Source: Comamonas testosteroni (GTDB lineage Bacteria > Pseudomonadota > Gammaproteobacteria > Burkholderiales > Burkholderiaceae_C). From it: a stretch of DNA of 64,000 nucleotides. Of this stretch, positions 33,522-40,948 are shown one piece after another (positions within the stretch are counted from its first letter, which is position 1; each line of letters opens with the position of its first letter). Position numbers and translations under genes: made by a program. The stretch spans positions 3,720,001-3,784,000 of the forward strand of contig NZ_CP043568.1 in assembly GCF_014076415.1 (NCBI RefSeq), read 5' to 3'. Below the pieces are notes generated by a model that saw only the letters and a list, made by a program, of their open reading frames with translations, was not told where the DNA came from and searched no databases.

Positions 33522-35126
33522 TGATTGTTTGAGCTGCTCCCAATTCAAACCAAATTTGTGCAGAAATTTGCGCAGCCGGTCTGCATCGTTGACCACGGCT
33601 TTTTGCTGGCGCGACTGGTCAAACAGTTTGCGACCTGCATCGGACAGCGTGGTCGATGCGCGGCAGACAGTGATGACGGACTGCAGTTGCAAGCGGTCAA
33701 ACAGATCGATCTGGGCGATGGCGTCTTCGGACAGATAGTCGCCCAGATCCACCTCGGCCTTGGGCAGGACATGGCTATGCGCATGCTGCCACAGCCAGTC
33801 CAGGCGCTTGATCTCGGCCTCCACCTGCCTGGTCGTGATGCGACCGCTGTCGGCCAGCGTGGCCAGCCGCGTGATGCTGGCCGCAAGGTCGCGGAAGTTG
33901 CCGCTCCAGGGAGCCTGGGCAGACTTGGCAAACTGCAGATACAGCGCCCTGGCCTCGGCGTTGAAGCGCACGGAGCTGCCGGTCTCGGCCACGGCCCGCA
34001 GCAGCAGGTGGTCGATATTGGGCTCCAGATCCTCGGGGCGCTGTGCCAGGCCCGGCAAGGTATAGGACCAGAGATTGATACGCGCAAACAGGTCTTCGCG
34101 AAAGCGCCCCTCGGCCACATCGACGCGCAGGTCACGGTGAGTGCCAGCTATGAGCTGAAAGTCGCTGCTGACCTCCTTGTCGCTGCCCATGGGGAAAAAG
34201 CGCTTTTCCTCCACGGCCTTGAGCAGCATGGCCTGCTCGTCCAGACCGAGCTCGCCGATCTCGTCGAGAAACAGCACGCCTTCATGCGCGGTGCGCAGCA
34301 GGCCGGCACGGTCTGCCGCCGCCCCGGTGAACGCTCCCTTTCTGTGGCCAAACAAGGTGGAGGCCGCGCCGTCGCCACGCAAGGTTGCGCAGTTGACCTC
34401 GACAAAATCGCCAGCCACCTGGTGGCGCGATTTCTTGAGCTCGAAGATGCGCCGCGCCAGATGCGACTTGCCCGCACCTGTGGGCCCGGTGAAAAGAATC
34501 GGTGCACGCGAGCGAATCGCCACGCGCTCTATCTCTTCAATCAACTGGTTGAACTGCGGGTTGCGCGTGGCAATGCCGTTCTTGAGGAAGTCCAGCGCCT
34601 CGGTCTGGGCCTGATGGAAGCGCTGTGCCAGAGCTTCGTAGCGCGTGAGGTCCAGATCGATCAGGATCATGCTGCCCGGCGAGCCCGCCTGCTGCTTGCG
34701 CGGTGGCGAGGTCTGCAGCAGCACTCCCGGTATCTGGCGCGACTCCACCATCAGGAACATGCAAATCTGCGCCACATGGGTGCCCGTGGTGATGTGTACC
34801 CAGTAATTCTCGCGCTCGGTATCAAAGCGGTAATTACGCGCCCAGTCGTAAAGCGCGGCATACATCTCGCCAAAGTCCCAGGGGTCCTGAACATCGGAGT
34901 CCACCAGATTGACCCGGGTTTCGGGCGAGACATTGGCAATGTCCTGCACCAGGGTCTGCGCCAGCTTGTCGTAGCGGCTGGAGTACAGCAGCTCCAGCCG
35001 GTCTATCACCTGGTCTTCATGCTGCATCAGCGACACCGTAGGCCGCCACTTGCTCCAGCGCCCTGCCCCTTGCCCCGAATCGAGCTGAGTGCCCATGAAA
35101 CCAATCACCACGTTCTTTTTTGACAT
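33516..35126 (-). CDS. rtcR: RtcR, sigma54-dependent regulator of RNA repair
   Basis: A 536-residue bacterial enhancer-binding protein. The N-terminal ~180 residues are the CARF-like RtcR domain (VIGFMGTQLDSGQGAGRWSK, YWVHITTGTHVAQICMFLMV). The AAA+ domain has Walker A GPTGAGKSHLARRI, the sigma54-contact loop GAFTGA, and Walker B LFLDEIGELGL. The C-terminal region provides DNA binding. The CARF-like domain senses an RNA-damage ligand; the AAA+ domain then opens sigma54 promoters. It is divergent from rsr, whose promoter is a perfect -24/-12 site at 35268. Confidence 0.96.
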   Translation of the reverse strand: MSKKNVVIGFMGTQLDSGQGAGRWSKWRPTVSLMQHEDQVIDRLELLYSSRYDKLAQTLVQDIANVSPETRVNLVDSDVQDPWDFGEMYAALYDWARNYRFDTERENYWVHITTGTHVAQICMFLMVESRQIPGVLLQTSPPRKQQAGSPGSMILIDLDLTRYEALAQRFHQAQTEALDFLKNGIATRNPQFNQLIEEIERVAIRSRAPILFTGPTGAGKSHLARRIFELKKSRHQVAGDFVEVNCATLRGDGAASTLFGHRKGAFTGAAADRAGLLRTAHEGVLFLDEIGELGLDEQAMLLKAVEEKRFFPMGSDKEVSSDFQLIAGTHRDLRVDVAEGRFREDLFARINLWSYTLPGLAQRPEDLEPNIDHLLLRAVAETGSSVRFNAEARALYLQFAKSAQAPWSGNFRDLAASITRLATLADSGRITTRQVEAEIKRLDWLWQHAHSHVLPKAEVDLGDYLSEDAIAQIDLFDRLQLQSVITVCRASTTLSDAGRKLFDQSRQQKAVVNDADRLRKFLHKFGLNWEQLKQSF

Positions 35127-35328
35127 ATCTTTCCAGATAAATATCTATCTTTAATTCTAATAATCTTTCAATTCTTCTTCCAACGCATCTGCCACCCAAA
35201 GTAATTGAAATGAAATTTATCCAATTAATTCAATGACTTGAAAATTAACCACTCCACCTTCGAGAAGTTGGCACACCGCTTGCAATAACCAAAGCATCTG
35301 CAAGTTGAATGCAAACAGGAGAAGAAGA
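35127..35328. promoter_or_regulatory. rtcR-rsr divergent regulatory region, AT-rich
   Basis: AT-rich against the surrounding GC-rich genes. AGATA-AA-TATCT at 35135-35146 is a small dyad that could be part of an upstream activator site for RtcR. The sigma54 promoter lies at 35268-35285. The binding sites of RtcR itself cannot be set from this sequence. Confidence 0.5.
35268..35285 (+). promoter_or_regulatory. Sigma54 (-24/-12) promoter of the RNA-repair operon
   Basis: TTGGCAC-N5-TTGCAA matches the RpoN consensus TGGCAC-N5-TTGCW exactly, with GG and GC elements correctly spaced. It lies about 44 bp upstream of the rsr start, opposite an enhancer-binding protein gene, so RtcR control is almost certain. 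Confidence 0.93.
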
Positions 35329-36906
35329 ATGGTCAACACGCAATTGTTTCAAACCAGCCGCGGTGCACTGACTGCAGCCGCCAACACGGTCAATCGGGAA
35401 GGCGCCGCAGCCTATGCCTTGAGCCCCCGCCACCAGTTGGCCCAGATGGCCGTGACCGGCTGCCTGAGCCAGACTTTCTATGCAGGCGACCAGGATCAGC
35501 TGGAGCAGCTGGGCAATCTGGTACTGGAAGTGGACACGCGCTTTGCAGCCCAGACGGCCGTCTATGCCCGCCAACGCGGCTATATGAAGGACATGCCAGC
35601 CACCCTGGCTGCCGCGCTGGCTGTCTGGGATACCGCGCTGCTGAGCCAGGTGTTTGGCCGCGTGATCGACAACGGCAAGATGCTGCGCAACTTTGTGCAG
35701 ATCGTGCGCAGCGGCGCCATGGGTCGCAAGTCCCTGGGCTCGGCACCCAAGAAGCTGGTGCAGAACTGGCTGCTCAATGCGAGCGAGAAGCAGCTGCTCA
35801 GCGCTGCCGTGGGCCAGCAGCCTTCGCTGGCCGATGTGGTGAAGATGGTGCACCCCAAGCCTCAGGAGGCCTGGCGTTCCGCATGGTTTGCCTGGTTGAT
35901 CGGCAAACCGTTTGATGAAGCGCAGCTGCCGCCCATCACCCAGGCTTTCGAGCGCTTCAAGCGCGATGTGGCCCAGGGCCTGTTGAGTGCCGAGCTGCCT
36001 GATGTGCCGTTTCAGATGCTGACCGCACTCGAGCTGAACGCCCAGCAATGGGCGCAGATCGCCCACAGCGGCTCATGGCAGATGGTGCGCCAGAACCTGA
36101 ACACCTTTGCACGCCATGGCGTGTTCGAGATCAAGGGGATGACGGCACTGATCGCCCGCAAGCTGGGAGATGCCGACGCCGTGGCCAGGGCCCGTGCCAT
36201 GCCCTATCAGCTGCTGTCGGCCTACCAGGCTGCCGGTGAGAAGGTACCGGCCCAGGTGCGCGATGCGCTGCAGGACGCCATGGAGCATGCCATTGCCAAT
36301 GTGCCCTGCTTTGCAGGAGCGGTAGTGGTCTGCCCCGATGTATCGGGCTCCATGCACAGCCCTGTGACGGGTTATCGCGCCGGAGCCACCACGGCGGTGC
36401 GCTGCATCGATGTGGCCGGCCTGATGGCCGCCGCCGTGCTGCGCAAGAACAGGACGGCACGCGTGCTGCCCTTCGAGCAGAAGGTGGTGAAGCTGGAACT
36501 CAACGGCCGCGACTCGGTGATGACCAATGCGAGCAAGCTGGCAAAGATCGGCGGCGGCGGCACCAACTGCAGTGCACCACTGAAGCAGCTGGCCGATGAA
36601 AAGGCACGGGTGGATGTGGTGATCATGGTCTCGGACAACGAGTCATGGGTCGATGGTGTGCGCTGCGGTGCCACCGAAACCATGCAGCAGTGGGAGCGCA
36701 TCAAGCAGCACAGCCCCAATGCCCGGCTGGTCTGCATAGACATCCAGCCCTATGGCACGACGCAGGCCATGGAGCGCGACGACATTCTGAATGTCGGCGG
36801 CTTCAGCGATGCGGTATTCGATGTGGTGGCAAGTTTTGCCGAAGGCAGGCTTGGCGCGGAACACTGGGTGGGCGAGATCGAGAAGATCGCTCTCGAGTCC
36901 CAGTGA
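35329..36906 (+). CDS. rsr: Rsr, bacterial Ro60 (TROVE-domain) protein
   Basis: A 525-residue ring-shaped RNA-binding protein. The N-terminal HEAT-like TROVE region (residues about 10-320) includes DTRFAAQTAVYARQRGYMKD and HGVFEIKGMTALIARKLGDA. The C-terminal von Willebrand A-like domain has the MIDAS motif D337-V-S-G-S with VIMVSDNESWVDG later. Ro60 proteins bind misfolded RNAs in the ring and Y RNAs on the outside. AACAGGAGAAG lies before the ATG at 35329. First gene of the sigma54 operon; the Y-RNA array follows directly, which matches the known rsr-Y RNA-rtcBA order of Salmonella. Confidence 0.95.
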   Translation: MVNTQLFQTSRGALTAAANTVNREGAAAYALSPRHQLAQMAVTGCLSQTFYAGDQDQLEQLGNLVLEVDTRFAAQTAVYARQRGYMKDMPATLAAALAVWDTALLSQVFGRVIDNGKMLRNFVQIVRSGAMGRKSLGSAPKKLVQNWLLNASEKQLLSAAVGQQPSLADVVKMVHPKPQEAWRSAWFAWLIGKPFDEAQLPPITQAFERFKRDVAQGLLSAELPDVPFQMLTALELNAQQWAQIAHSGSWQMVRQNLNTFARHGVFEIKGMTALIARKLGDADAVARARAMPYQLLSAYQAAGEKVPAQVRDALQDAMEHAIANVPCFAGAVVVCPDVSGSMHSPVTGYRAGATTAVRCIDVAGLMAAAVLRKNRTARVLPFEQKVVKLELNGRDSVMTNASKLAKIGGGGTNCSAPLKQLADEKARVDVVIMVSDNESWVDGVRCGATETMQQWERIKQHSPNARLVCIDIQPYGTTQAMERDDILNVGGFSDAVFDVVASFAEGRLGAEHWVGEIEKIALESQ

Positions 36907-37052
36907 GAGTTGAAAGCACGGCCCAGCAAACCGAAGGTTTGCGTTTGAGACGAGGCGCGTAGCCGCAGGCAGTACAAAAGTACGACAAGGCTGAGCAACG
37001 ACGTATCAAGGTCCGTGTTAGCAACTCGGAGTTGAAGTGATCATCTGTTGTT
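36907..37052. other. Leader stretch between rsr and the Y-RNA array
   Basis: Holds a perfect hairpin GCAAACC-GAA-GGTTTGC at 36926-36942 just after the rsr stop, and GTAC-AAAA-GTAC at 36973-36984. The segment with GTAGCCGCAGGCAGTACAAA resembles a dispersed Comamonas intergenic repeat, which I recall but cannot verify here. The hairpin could trim or stabilise the 3' end of the rsr message. Confidence 0.4.
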
Positions 37053-37111
37053 GGCGAATGCTGGTGGGACTACATATCCAAACTGTCCCGTCTCACCAAC
37101 CCCTTGTCGCC
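37053..37111 (+). ncRNA. Y RNA-like RNA, unit 1 (short, no tRNA-like module)
   Basis: Outer stem GGCGA/TCGCC (37053-37057 with 37107-37111), a conserved asymmetric internal loop (AUGCU opposite AACCCCUUG), and inner stem GGTGGGAC/GTCTCACC (37063-37070 with 37090-37097) including a G-U wobble. The loop is only about 19 bases. The same stem with compensatory changes is found in the next three units. A form without the tRNA-like part is comparable to Salmonella YrlB. Confidence 0.75.
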
Positions 37112-37154
37112 CGCCGCAGATGTCCTGAATGAAGTTGAACGGTTTGAATGACTG

Positions 37155-37290
37155 GCTGCGAATGCCGGTGGAACTACATGGGTGCCCGGATTGCAGGTTC
37201 GATTCCTGCCCGCCTCGTAGGATCGAAAGATCAACGAGCGGTAGCCAAAGGTACAGCACGGGTTATGTTTCACCCAACCCTTGTCGCAGC
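37155..37290 (+). ncRNA. Y RNA-like RNA, unit 2, with permuted tRNA-like module
   Basis: Outer stem GCTGCGA/TCGCAGC (37155-37161 with 37284-37290), inner stem GGTGGAAC/GTTTCACC (37167-37174 with 37267-37274). Inside, a T arm (GCAGG-TTCGATT-CCTGC, 37193-37209) comes first, then an acceptor-like hairpin closed by GATC-GAAA-GATC, and then a D-arm-like segment with GG in the loop (GTAGCCAAAGGTACAGC). The T arm preceding the D arm is a circular permutation of tRNA order. Confidence 0.8.
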
Positions 37291-37318
37291 AAGACATTCA
37301 TCACCATGGTTTGAGTTT

Positions 37319-37413
37319 GGCGCGAATGCCAGCAGGACTACATCGGTTGCCACGGGTTCGATTCCCAAGCCGGGAAACCGGTCACGGCTATGTCTTGCTT
37401 CTCTGGTCGCGCC
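37319..37413 (+). ncRNA. Y RNA-like RNA, unit 3, short tRNA-like module
   Basis: Outer stem GGCGCGA/TCGCGCC (37319-37325 with 37407-37413), inner stem AGCAGGAC/GTCTTGCT (37331-37338 with 37392-37399). The inner stem differs at several positions from units 1, 2 and 4 but stays paired, so the bases covary. The T loop TTCGATT in GGG/CCC is kept; a clear D arm is not seen, only CCGG-GAAA-CCGG. Six T follow at 37417-37422, so the 3' half-stem may act as a terminator or processing signal. Confidence 0.75.
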
Positions 37414-37471
37414 GCCTTTTTTGAACACGACTTGCGCAAGCGTGAGTCCAAATGAATTATCGGTTTGGCTG

Positions 37472-37606
37472 CCTTGTAGCGAATGCCGGTGGAACTACAG
37501 ACTTTTAATCTCGTGGTCGCGGGTTCGAATCCCGCCAGCAGTTGCAAAGCTGTTGTAGCTCAGACTGGTAGAGCACGATGTTTCACCACCCCTTGTCGCT
37601 GCAGGG
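37472..37606 (+). ncRNA. Y RNA-like RNA, unit 4, near-complete permuted tRNA mimic
   Basis: Outer stem CCTTGTAGCGA/TCGCTGCAGGG (37472-37482 with 37596-37606), inner stem GGTGGAAC/GTTTCACC (37488-37495 with 37580-37587). Then a small hairpin AGA-CTTTTAA-TCT (37499-37511) like a tRNA-Lys anticodon arm, T arm GCGGG-TTCGAAT-CCCGC (37519-37535), a 7-bp acceptor-like stem CAGCAGT/GCTGTTG (37536-37542 with 37549-37555, two G-U pairs) closed by six bases, TA, and D arm GCTC-AGACTGGTA-GAGC (37558-37574). This reads as the 3' half of a tRNA before the 5' half. It is not a normal tRNA gene: it has no free acceptor end. Confidence 0.85.
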
Positions 37607-37729
37607 CAGTCATCCATGACAGGAACAACAAGGAAACGACTTACGCAAAACGGGTTCAGGCAAGACGACTGCCTCAGTCGGCAGTCCGCTGTTGCCTTCC
37701 AGTTTGCGCAAGTTCTAAAGGAAATCAAG

Positions 37730-38956
37730 ATGTCCGAACAGAATTACCAACTGCTGGAAATCGCTGGCGGCGTGCCCGTCAAGATGTGGACCAAGGGCGT
37801 GCCCGTGGAATCCGAGGCCCAGCAGCAACTGGCCAACGCCGCGCGCCTGCCCATTGTCTTCAAACATATCGCCGCCATGCCCGATGTGCACCTGGGCATT
37901 GGTGCCACCATCGGCTCGGTGATTCCCACCGTCAAGGCCATCATCCCTGCGGCCGTCGGGGTGGACATCGGCTGCGGCATGATGGCCGCCAGGACCACGC
38001 TGCGGGCCGAAGACCTGCCCGACAGCCTGGCCACGCTGCGCTCGGCCATTGAAAAGGCCGTGCCCCATGGATCGGCGCCCAAAAGCCGTGGCCGTGACCC
38101 TGGCGCCTGGGAGAACCCTCCCGATCTGGTGGACCAGAAATGGGCCACGCTGGTGGACGAATTCGACGCACTATGCGAGCTGCACCCTCGCCTGGAAAAG
38201 ACCAATAACCGCAAGCACCTGGGAACCCTGGGTAGCGGCAATCACTTTGTGGAAGTGTGCCTGGACGAAGTCGGCTTTGTCTGGTTCATGCTGCACTCGG
38301 GCTCGCGCGGCGTGGGCAATGCCATCGGCAACCATTTCATCGAGCTGGCCAAGAAGGATGCCGAGCTGCACCAGCGCAATCTGCCCGACCGGGACCTGGC
38401 CTACCTTGAAGAAGGAGCCCGCTACTTTGGCGACTATGTGCGCGCCGTGTCCTGGGCCCAGAAGTTCGCCATGAGCAACCGCGAAGTGATGATGGCCAAC
38501 CTGATCGCCACCGTGCGCCAGGTGATTACCAGGCCTTTCGAGTCCCATGTGGAGGCCGTGAACTGCCACCACAACTATGTGCAGAAGGAACATCACTTTG
38601 GCGAGGATGTGTTCGTCACCCGCAAGGGCGCCGTGAGCGCCAAGCGCGGCGAAATGGGCATCATCCCCGGCAGCATGGGCGCGCGCAGCTATATCGTGCG
38701 CGGCCTGGGCAACCCCGAGAGCTTTGAAAGCTGCAGCCACGGCGCGGGCCGCGTAATGAGCCGCACCAAGGCCAAAAAGCTGTACTCGGTGGCTGACCAG
38801 ATCAAAGCCACCGAAGGCGTGGAATGCCGCAAGGACGAGGGCGTGATCGACGAGATCCCCATGGCCTACAAGGACATTGACGCCGTCATGGCCGCCCAGA
38901 AGGACCTGGTGGAAGTGCTCCATACCCTCAAGCAGGTGATCTGCGTCAAGGGCTAG
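37730..38956 (+). CDS. rtcB: RtcB RNA ligase
   Basis: A 408-residue GTP- and Mn-dependent ligase, the same length as the E. coli enzyme. It joins 2',3'-cyclic- or 3'-phosphate ends to 5'-OH ends. The guanylylated histidine is H337 in ESCSHGAGRVMSR, the same number as in E. coli. Metal-site text includes MPDVHLGIGATIGSVI, VGVDIGCGMMAARTTL and GTLGSGNHFVEVCLDEVG. The ATG at 37730 has AAAGGA upstream; the longer frame to 37616 runs back to the Y-RNA array. It follows unit 4 by 123 bp in the RtcR operon. Confidence 0.97.
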   Translation: MSEQNYQLLEIAGGVPVKMWTKGVPVESEAQQQLANAARLPIVFKHIAAMPDVHLGIGATIGSVIPTVKAIIPAAVGVDIGCGMMAARTTLRAEDLPDSLATLRSAIEKAVPHGSAPKSRGRDPGAWENPPDLVDQKWATLVDEFDALCELHPRLEKTNNRKHLGTLGSGNHFVEVCLDEVGFVWFMLHSGSRGVGNAIGNHFIELAKKDAELHQRNLPDRDLAYLEEGARYFGDYVRAVSWAQKFAMSNREVMMANLIATVRQVITRPFESHVEAVNCHHNYVQKEHHFGEDVFVTRKGAVSAKRGEMGIIPGSMGARSYIVRGLGNPESFESCSHGAGRVMSRTKAKKLYSVADQIKATEGVECRKDEGVIDEIPMAYKDIDAVMAAQKDLVEVLHTLKQVICVKG

Positions 38957-39009
38957 CAAATGCAGCGGGAGCATGGGTTCTCGCTGCCTGTAGAAGAACG
39001 AGAACCATC

Positions 39010-39858
39010 ATGCAAACCGTTGAACAAGAATTCAAACCCCAAGAGAGCGTGCTGAGCGCACACCCGATATCCGATGCCATGCGCAGTGCCGTGCAAGCCC
39101 AGCTCAAGGCACTCGAACGCGAACACGATGTAAAGGTGCTGTTTGCCTGCGAATCAGGCAGCCGTGGCTGGGGCTTTGCTTCGCCCGACAGCGACTATGA
39201 CGTGCGCTTTGTCTATGTGCCACGCCTGCCCTGGTATTTGCGCACCCGCGCGGGCCGCGATGTGATCGAGCTTCCTGTGAGCGCCGAGCTGGACGTGAGC
39301 GGCTGGGAACTGCGCAAGACGCTGCAGCTGATGCAGGCTTCCAATCCGGTGCTGCTGGAGTGGCTGCGCTCGCCCGTGGTCTATTGCAGCGAGACCGCCT
39401 GGGTCAAGCGCCTGCACGAGCTGGCGCTGCAGAGCTTTTCGCCAGTGCGCGGCTACCACCACTATCTGTCCATGGCGCGCAAGACCATGAAGAGCCACTT
39501 GCGCCCGAAAAGCGAGGTCGTGAAGTACAAAAAATACTTTTACGCGCTGCGCCCGTTGCTAGCCGCACGCTGGATACGCGAGATCGGCGGCGTGCCGCCC
39601 ATGCGCTTTGCCGAGCTGGCGACGGCGCTGCTGCATGATGCCGAACTGCTGAGCGAACTCAATGCCTTGCTGACGGTCAAGATGCGCGCCGGTGAAGCGG
39701 CCACCAGCGCCCCCTGGCCTCGCATACAGGAGTTTCTGCAGACCGAGCTGGCCCTGGCCGAACAATATGCGCCGCAGGCCAAGCCATTGCGCGCCGAAAC
39801 GGTGCAAGCAGCCGATGCGTTTTTGCTGGAGGCCGTTGCGCGCTTCAACACCCAATAA
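39010..39858 (+). CDS. RlaP-type nucleotidyltransferase of the RNA-repair operon
   Basis: A 282-residue protein with the polymerase-beta-type core GSRGWGFASPDSDYDVRFVYV (Gly-Ser plus D-x-D). After it come YLRTRAGRDVIELPVSAELD and a helical C-terminus (RPLLAARWIREIGGVPPMRF). This is the COG3541/YcgL-like group found with RtcB/RtcA and named RlaP in comparative work. A predicted role is end-modification or nucleotidyl transfer to RNA before ligation; the substrate is unknown. It lies between rtcB (53 bp) and rtcA (35 bp), clearly one operon. Confidence 0.85.
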   Translation: MQTVEQEFKPQESVLSAHPISDAMRSAVQAQLKALEREHDVKVLFACESGSRGWGFASPDSDYDVRFVYVPRLPWYLRTRAGRDVIELPVSAELDVSGWELRKTLQLMQASNPVLLEWLRSPVVYCSETAWVKRLHELALQSFSPVRGYHHYLSMARKTMKSHLRPKSEVVKYKKYFYALRPLLAARWIREIGGVPPMRFAELATALLHDAELLSELNALLTVKMRAGEAATSAPWPRIQEFLQTELALAEQYAPQAKPLRAETVQAADAFLLEAVARFNTQ

Positions 39859-39893
39859 TCGAGAAAAAAATCAAGAACAAGAGGAATAGGACA

Positions 39894-40931
39894 ATGATAG
39901 AAATCGACGGCTCCCAGGGCGAAGGCGGCGGCCAGATACTGCGCAGCGCCTTGGCCCTGTCCATGTGCACGGGCCAGGCTTTTGCCCTGACCCGGATCCG
40001 CGCGGGCCGCTCCAAGCCGGGGCTGATGCGCCAGCACCTGACCTGCGTTCACGCAGCCATCGAAATCAGCAGCGCCCGGGTGGAAGGTGCAGAGCTGAAT
40101 TCGCAGGCACTGCAGTTCACGCCCGGCACCGTGCACTGCGGCAGCTATGCGTTCAATGTGGGATCGGCCGGCAGTTGCACCCTGGTGCTGCAGACCGTGT
40201 GGCCCGCGCTGATGCTGGCCGCTGGCGAAAGCCGGATCCAGCTCAGGGGCGGCACGCACAACCCCATGGCTCCGCCCTTCCACTTCCTTGAGCGCAGCTA
40301 TGCGCCGCTGCTGCGCCGCCTTGGCGCACCTGTGCAACTGACACTTCAGCGCCACGGCTTCTACCCCGCCGGAGGCGGCGAGTTCAAGGCCGTGATCGGC
40401 GGCGCCAGAGAGGTGCTGACCCCGTTTGACCTCAACGAGCGCGGCAGCGCACTCGAGGCGTATGCGGACTGCCTTGCTCCAGCCCTGCCTTCGTCGATTG
40501 CACGGCGCGAACTCAACAAGCTGGCTGCCCTCATGGACTGGCAACCCGGGCAGCTGCGCCAAGCCGGCGTGCGCCAGAACGAGGGGCCTGGCAATGCGCT
40601 GCTGGGCACGCTGGTGCACGAGCAGGTGACCGAGGTCTTCACCGAATTCGGCGAAAAAGGCGTAACCGCCGAAACCGTGGCCACCCTGCTGGCGCAGGAA
40701 ATGCGCCGCTACCAAAGCAGCGACGGCGCACTGGGCCCACACCTGGCTGACCAGTGGGTGCTGCCGCTGGCGCTGGCCGTGCATTTGCGCGGGCAGCCCG
40801 CCAGCTACAGCTGTACGGAGCTGACGCCCCACGCACTGAGCAATTTCGCGGTGATTCAGCGCTTTCTGCCTGTGCGAATCACGACGAAGGCCGGGGCAAG
40901 TTCCCATCTGGTGCAGATCGCCCCGGGCTGA
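39894..40931 (+). CDS. rtcA: RNA 3'-terminal phosphate cyclase
   Basis: A 345-residue cyclase that converts RNA 3'-phosphates to 2',3'-cyclic phosphates using ATP. N-terminus IEIDGSQGEGGGQILRSALA and RAGRSKPGLMRQHLTCVHAA are classical. The adenylylated histidine is H313 in LTPHALSNFAVIQRFLPV, aligning with His309 of E. coli. It ends the RNA-repair operon. The convergent sir2 gene stops 17 bp away. Confidence 0.96.
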   Translation: MIEIDGSQGEGGGQILRSALALSMCTGQAFALTRIRAGRSKPGLMRQHLTCVHAAIEISSARVEGAELNSQALQFTPGTVHCGSYAFNVGSAGSCTLVLQTVWPALMLAAGESRIQLRGGTHNPMAPPFHFLERSYAPLLRRLGAPVQLTLQRHGFYPAGGGEFKAVIGGAREVLTPFDLNERGSALEAYADCLAPALPSSIARRELNKLAALMDWQPGQLRQAGVRQNEGPGNALLGTLVHEQVTEVFTEFGEKGVTAETVATLLAQEMRRYQSSDGALGPHLADQWVLPLALAVHLRGQPASYSCTELTPHALSNFAVIQRFLPVRITTKAGASSHLVQIAPG

Positions 40932-40948
40932 TCCCCTTGCGCGAGCAG

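Noticed and set aside
37499-37535. Canonical tRNA-Lys gene
   Set aside because: The anticodon-like arm and T arm fit, but the D arm and 5' acceptor strand lie downstream and there is no CCA-ready 3' end; the element sits inside the Y-RNA-type stem.
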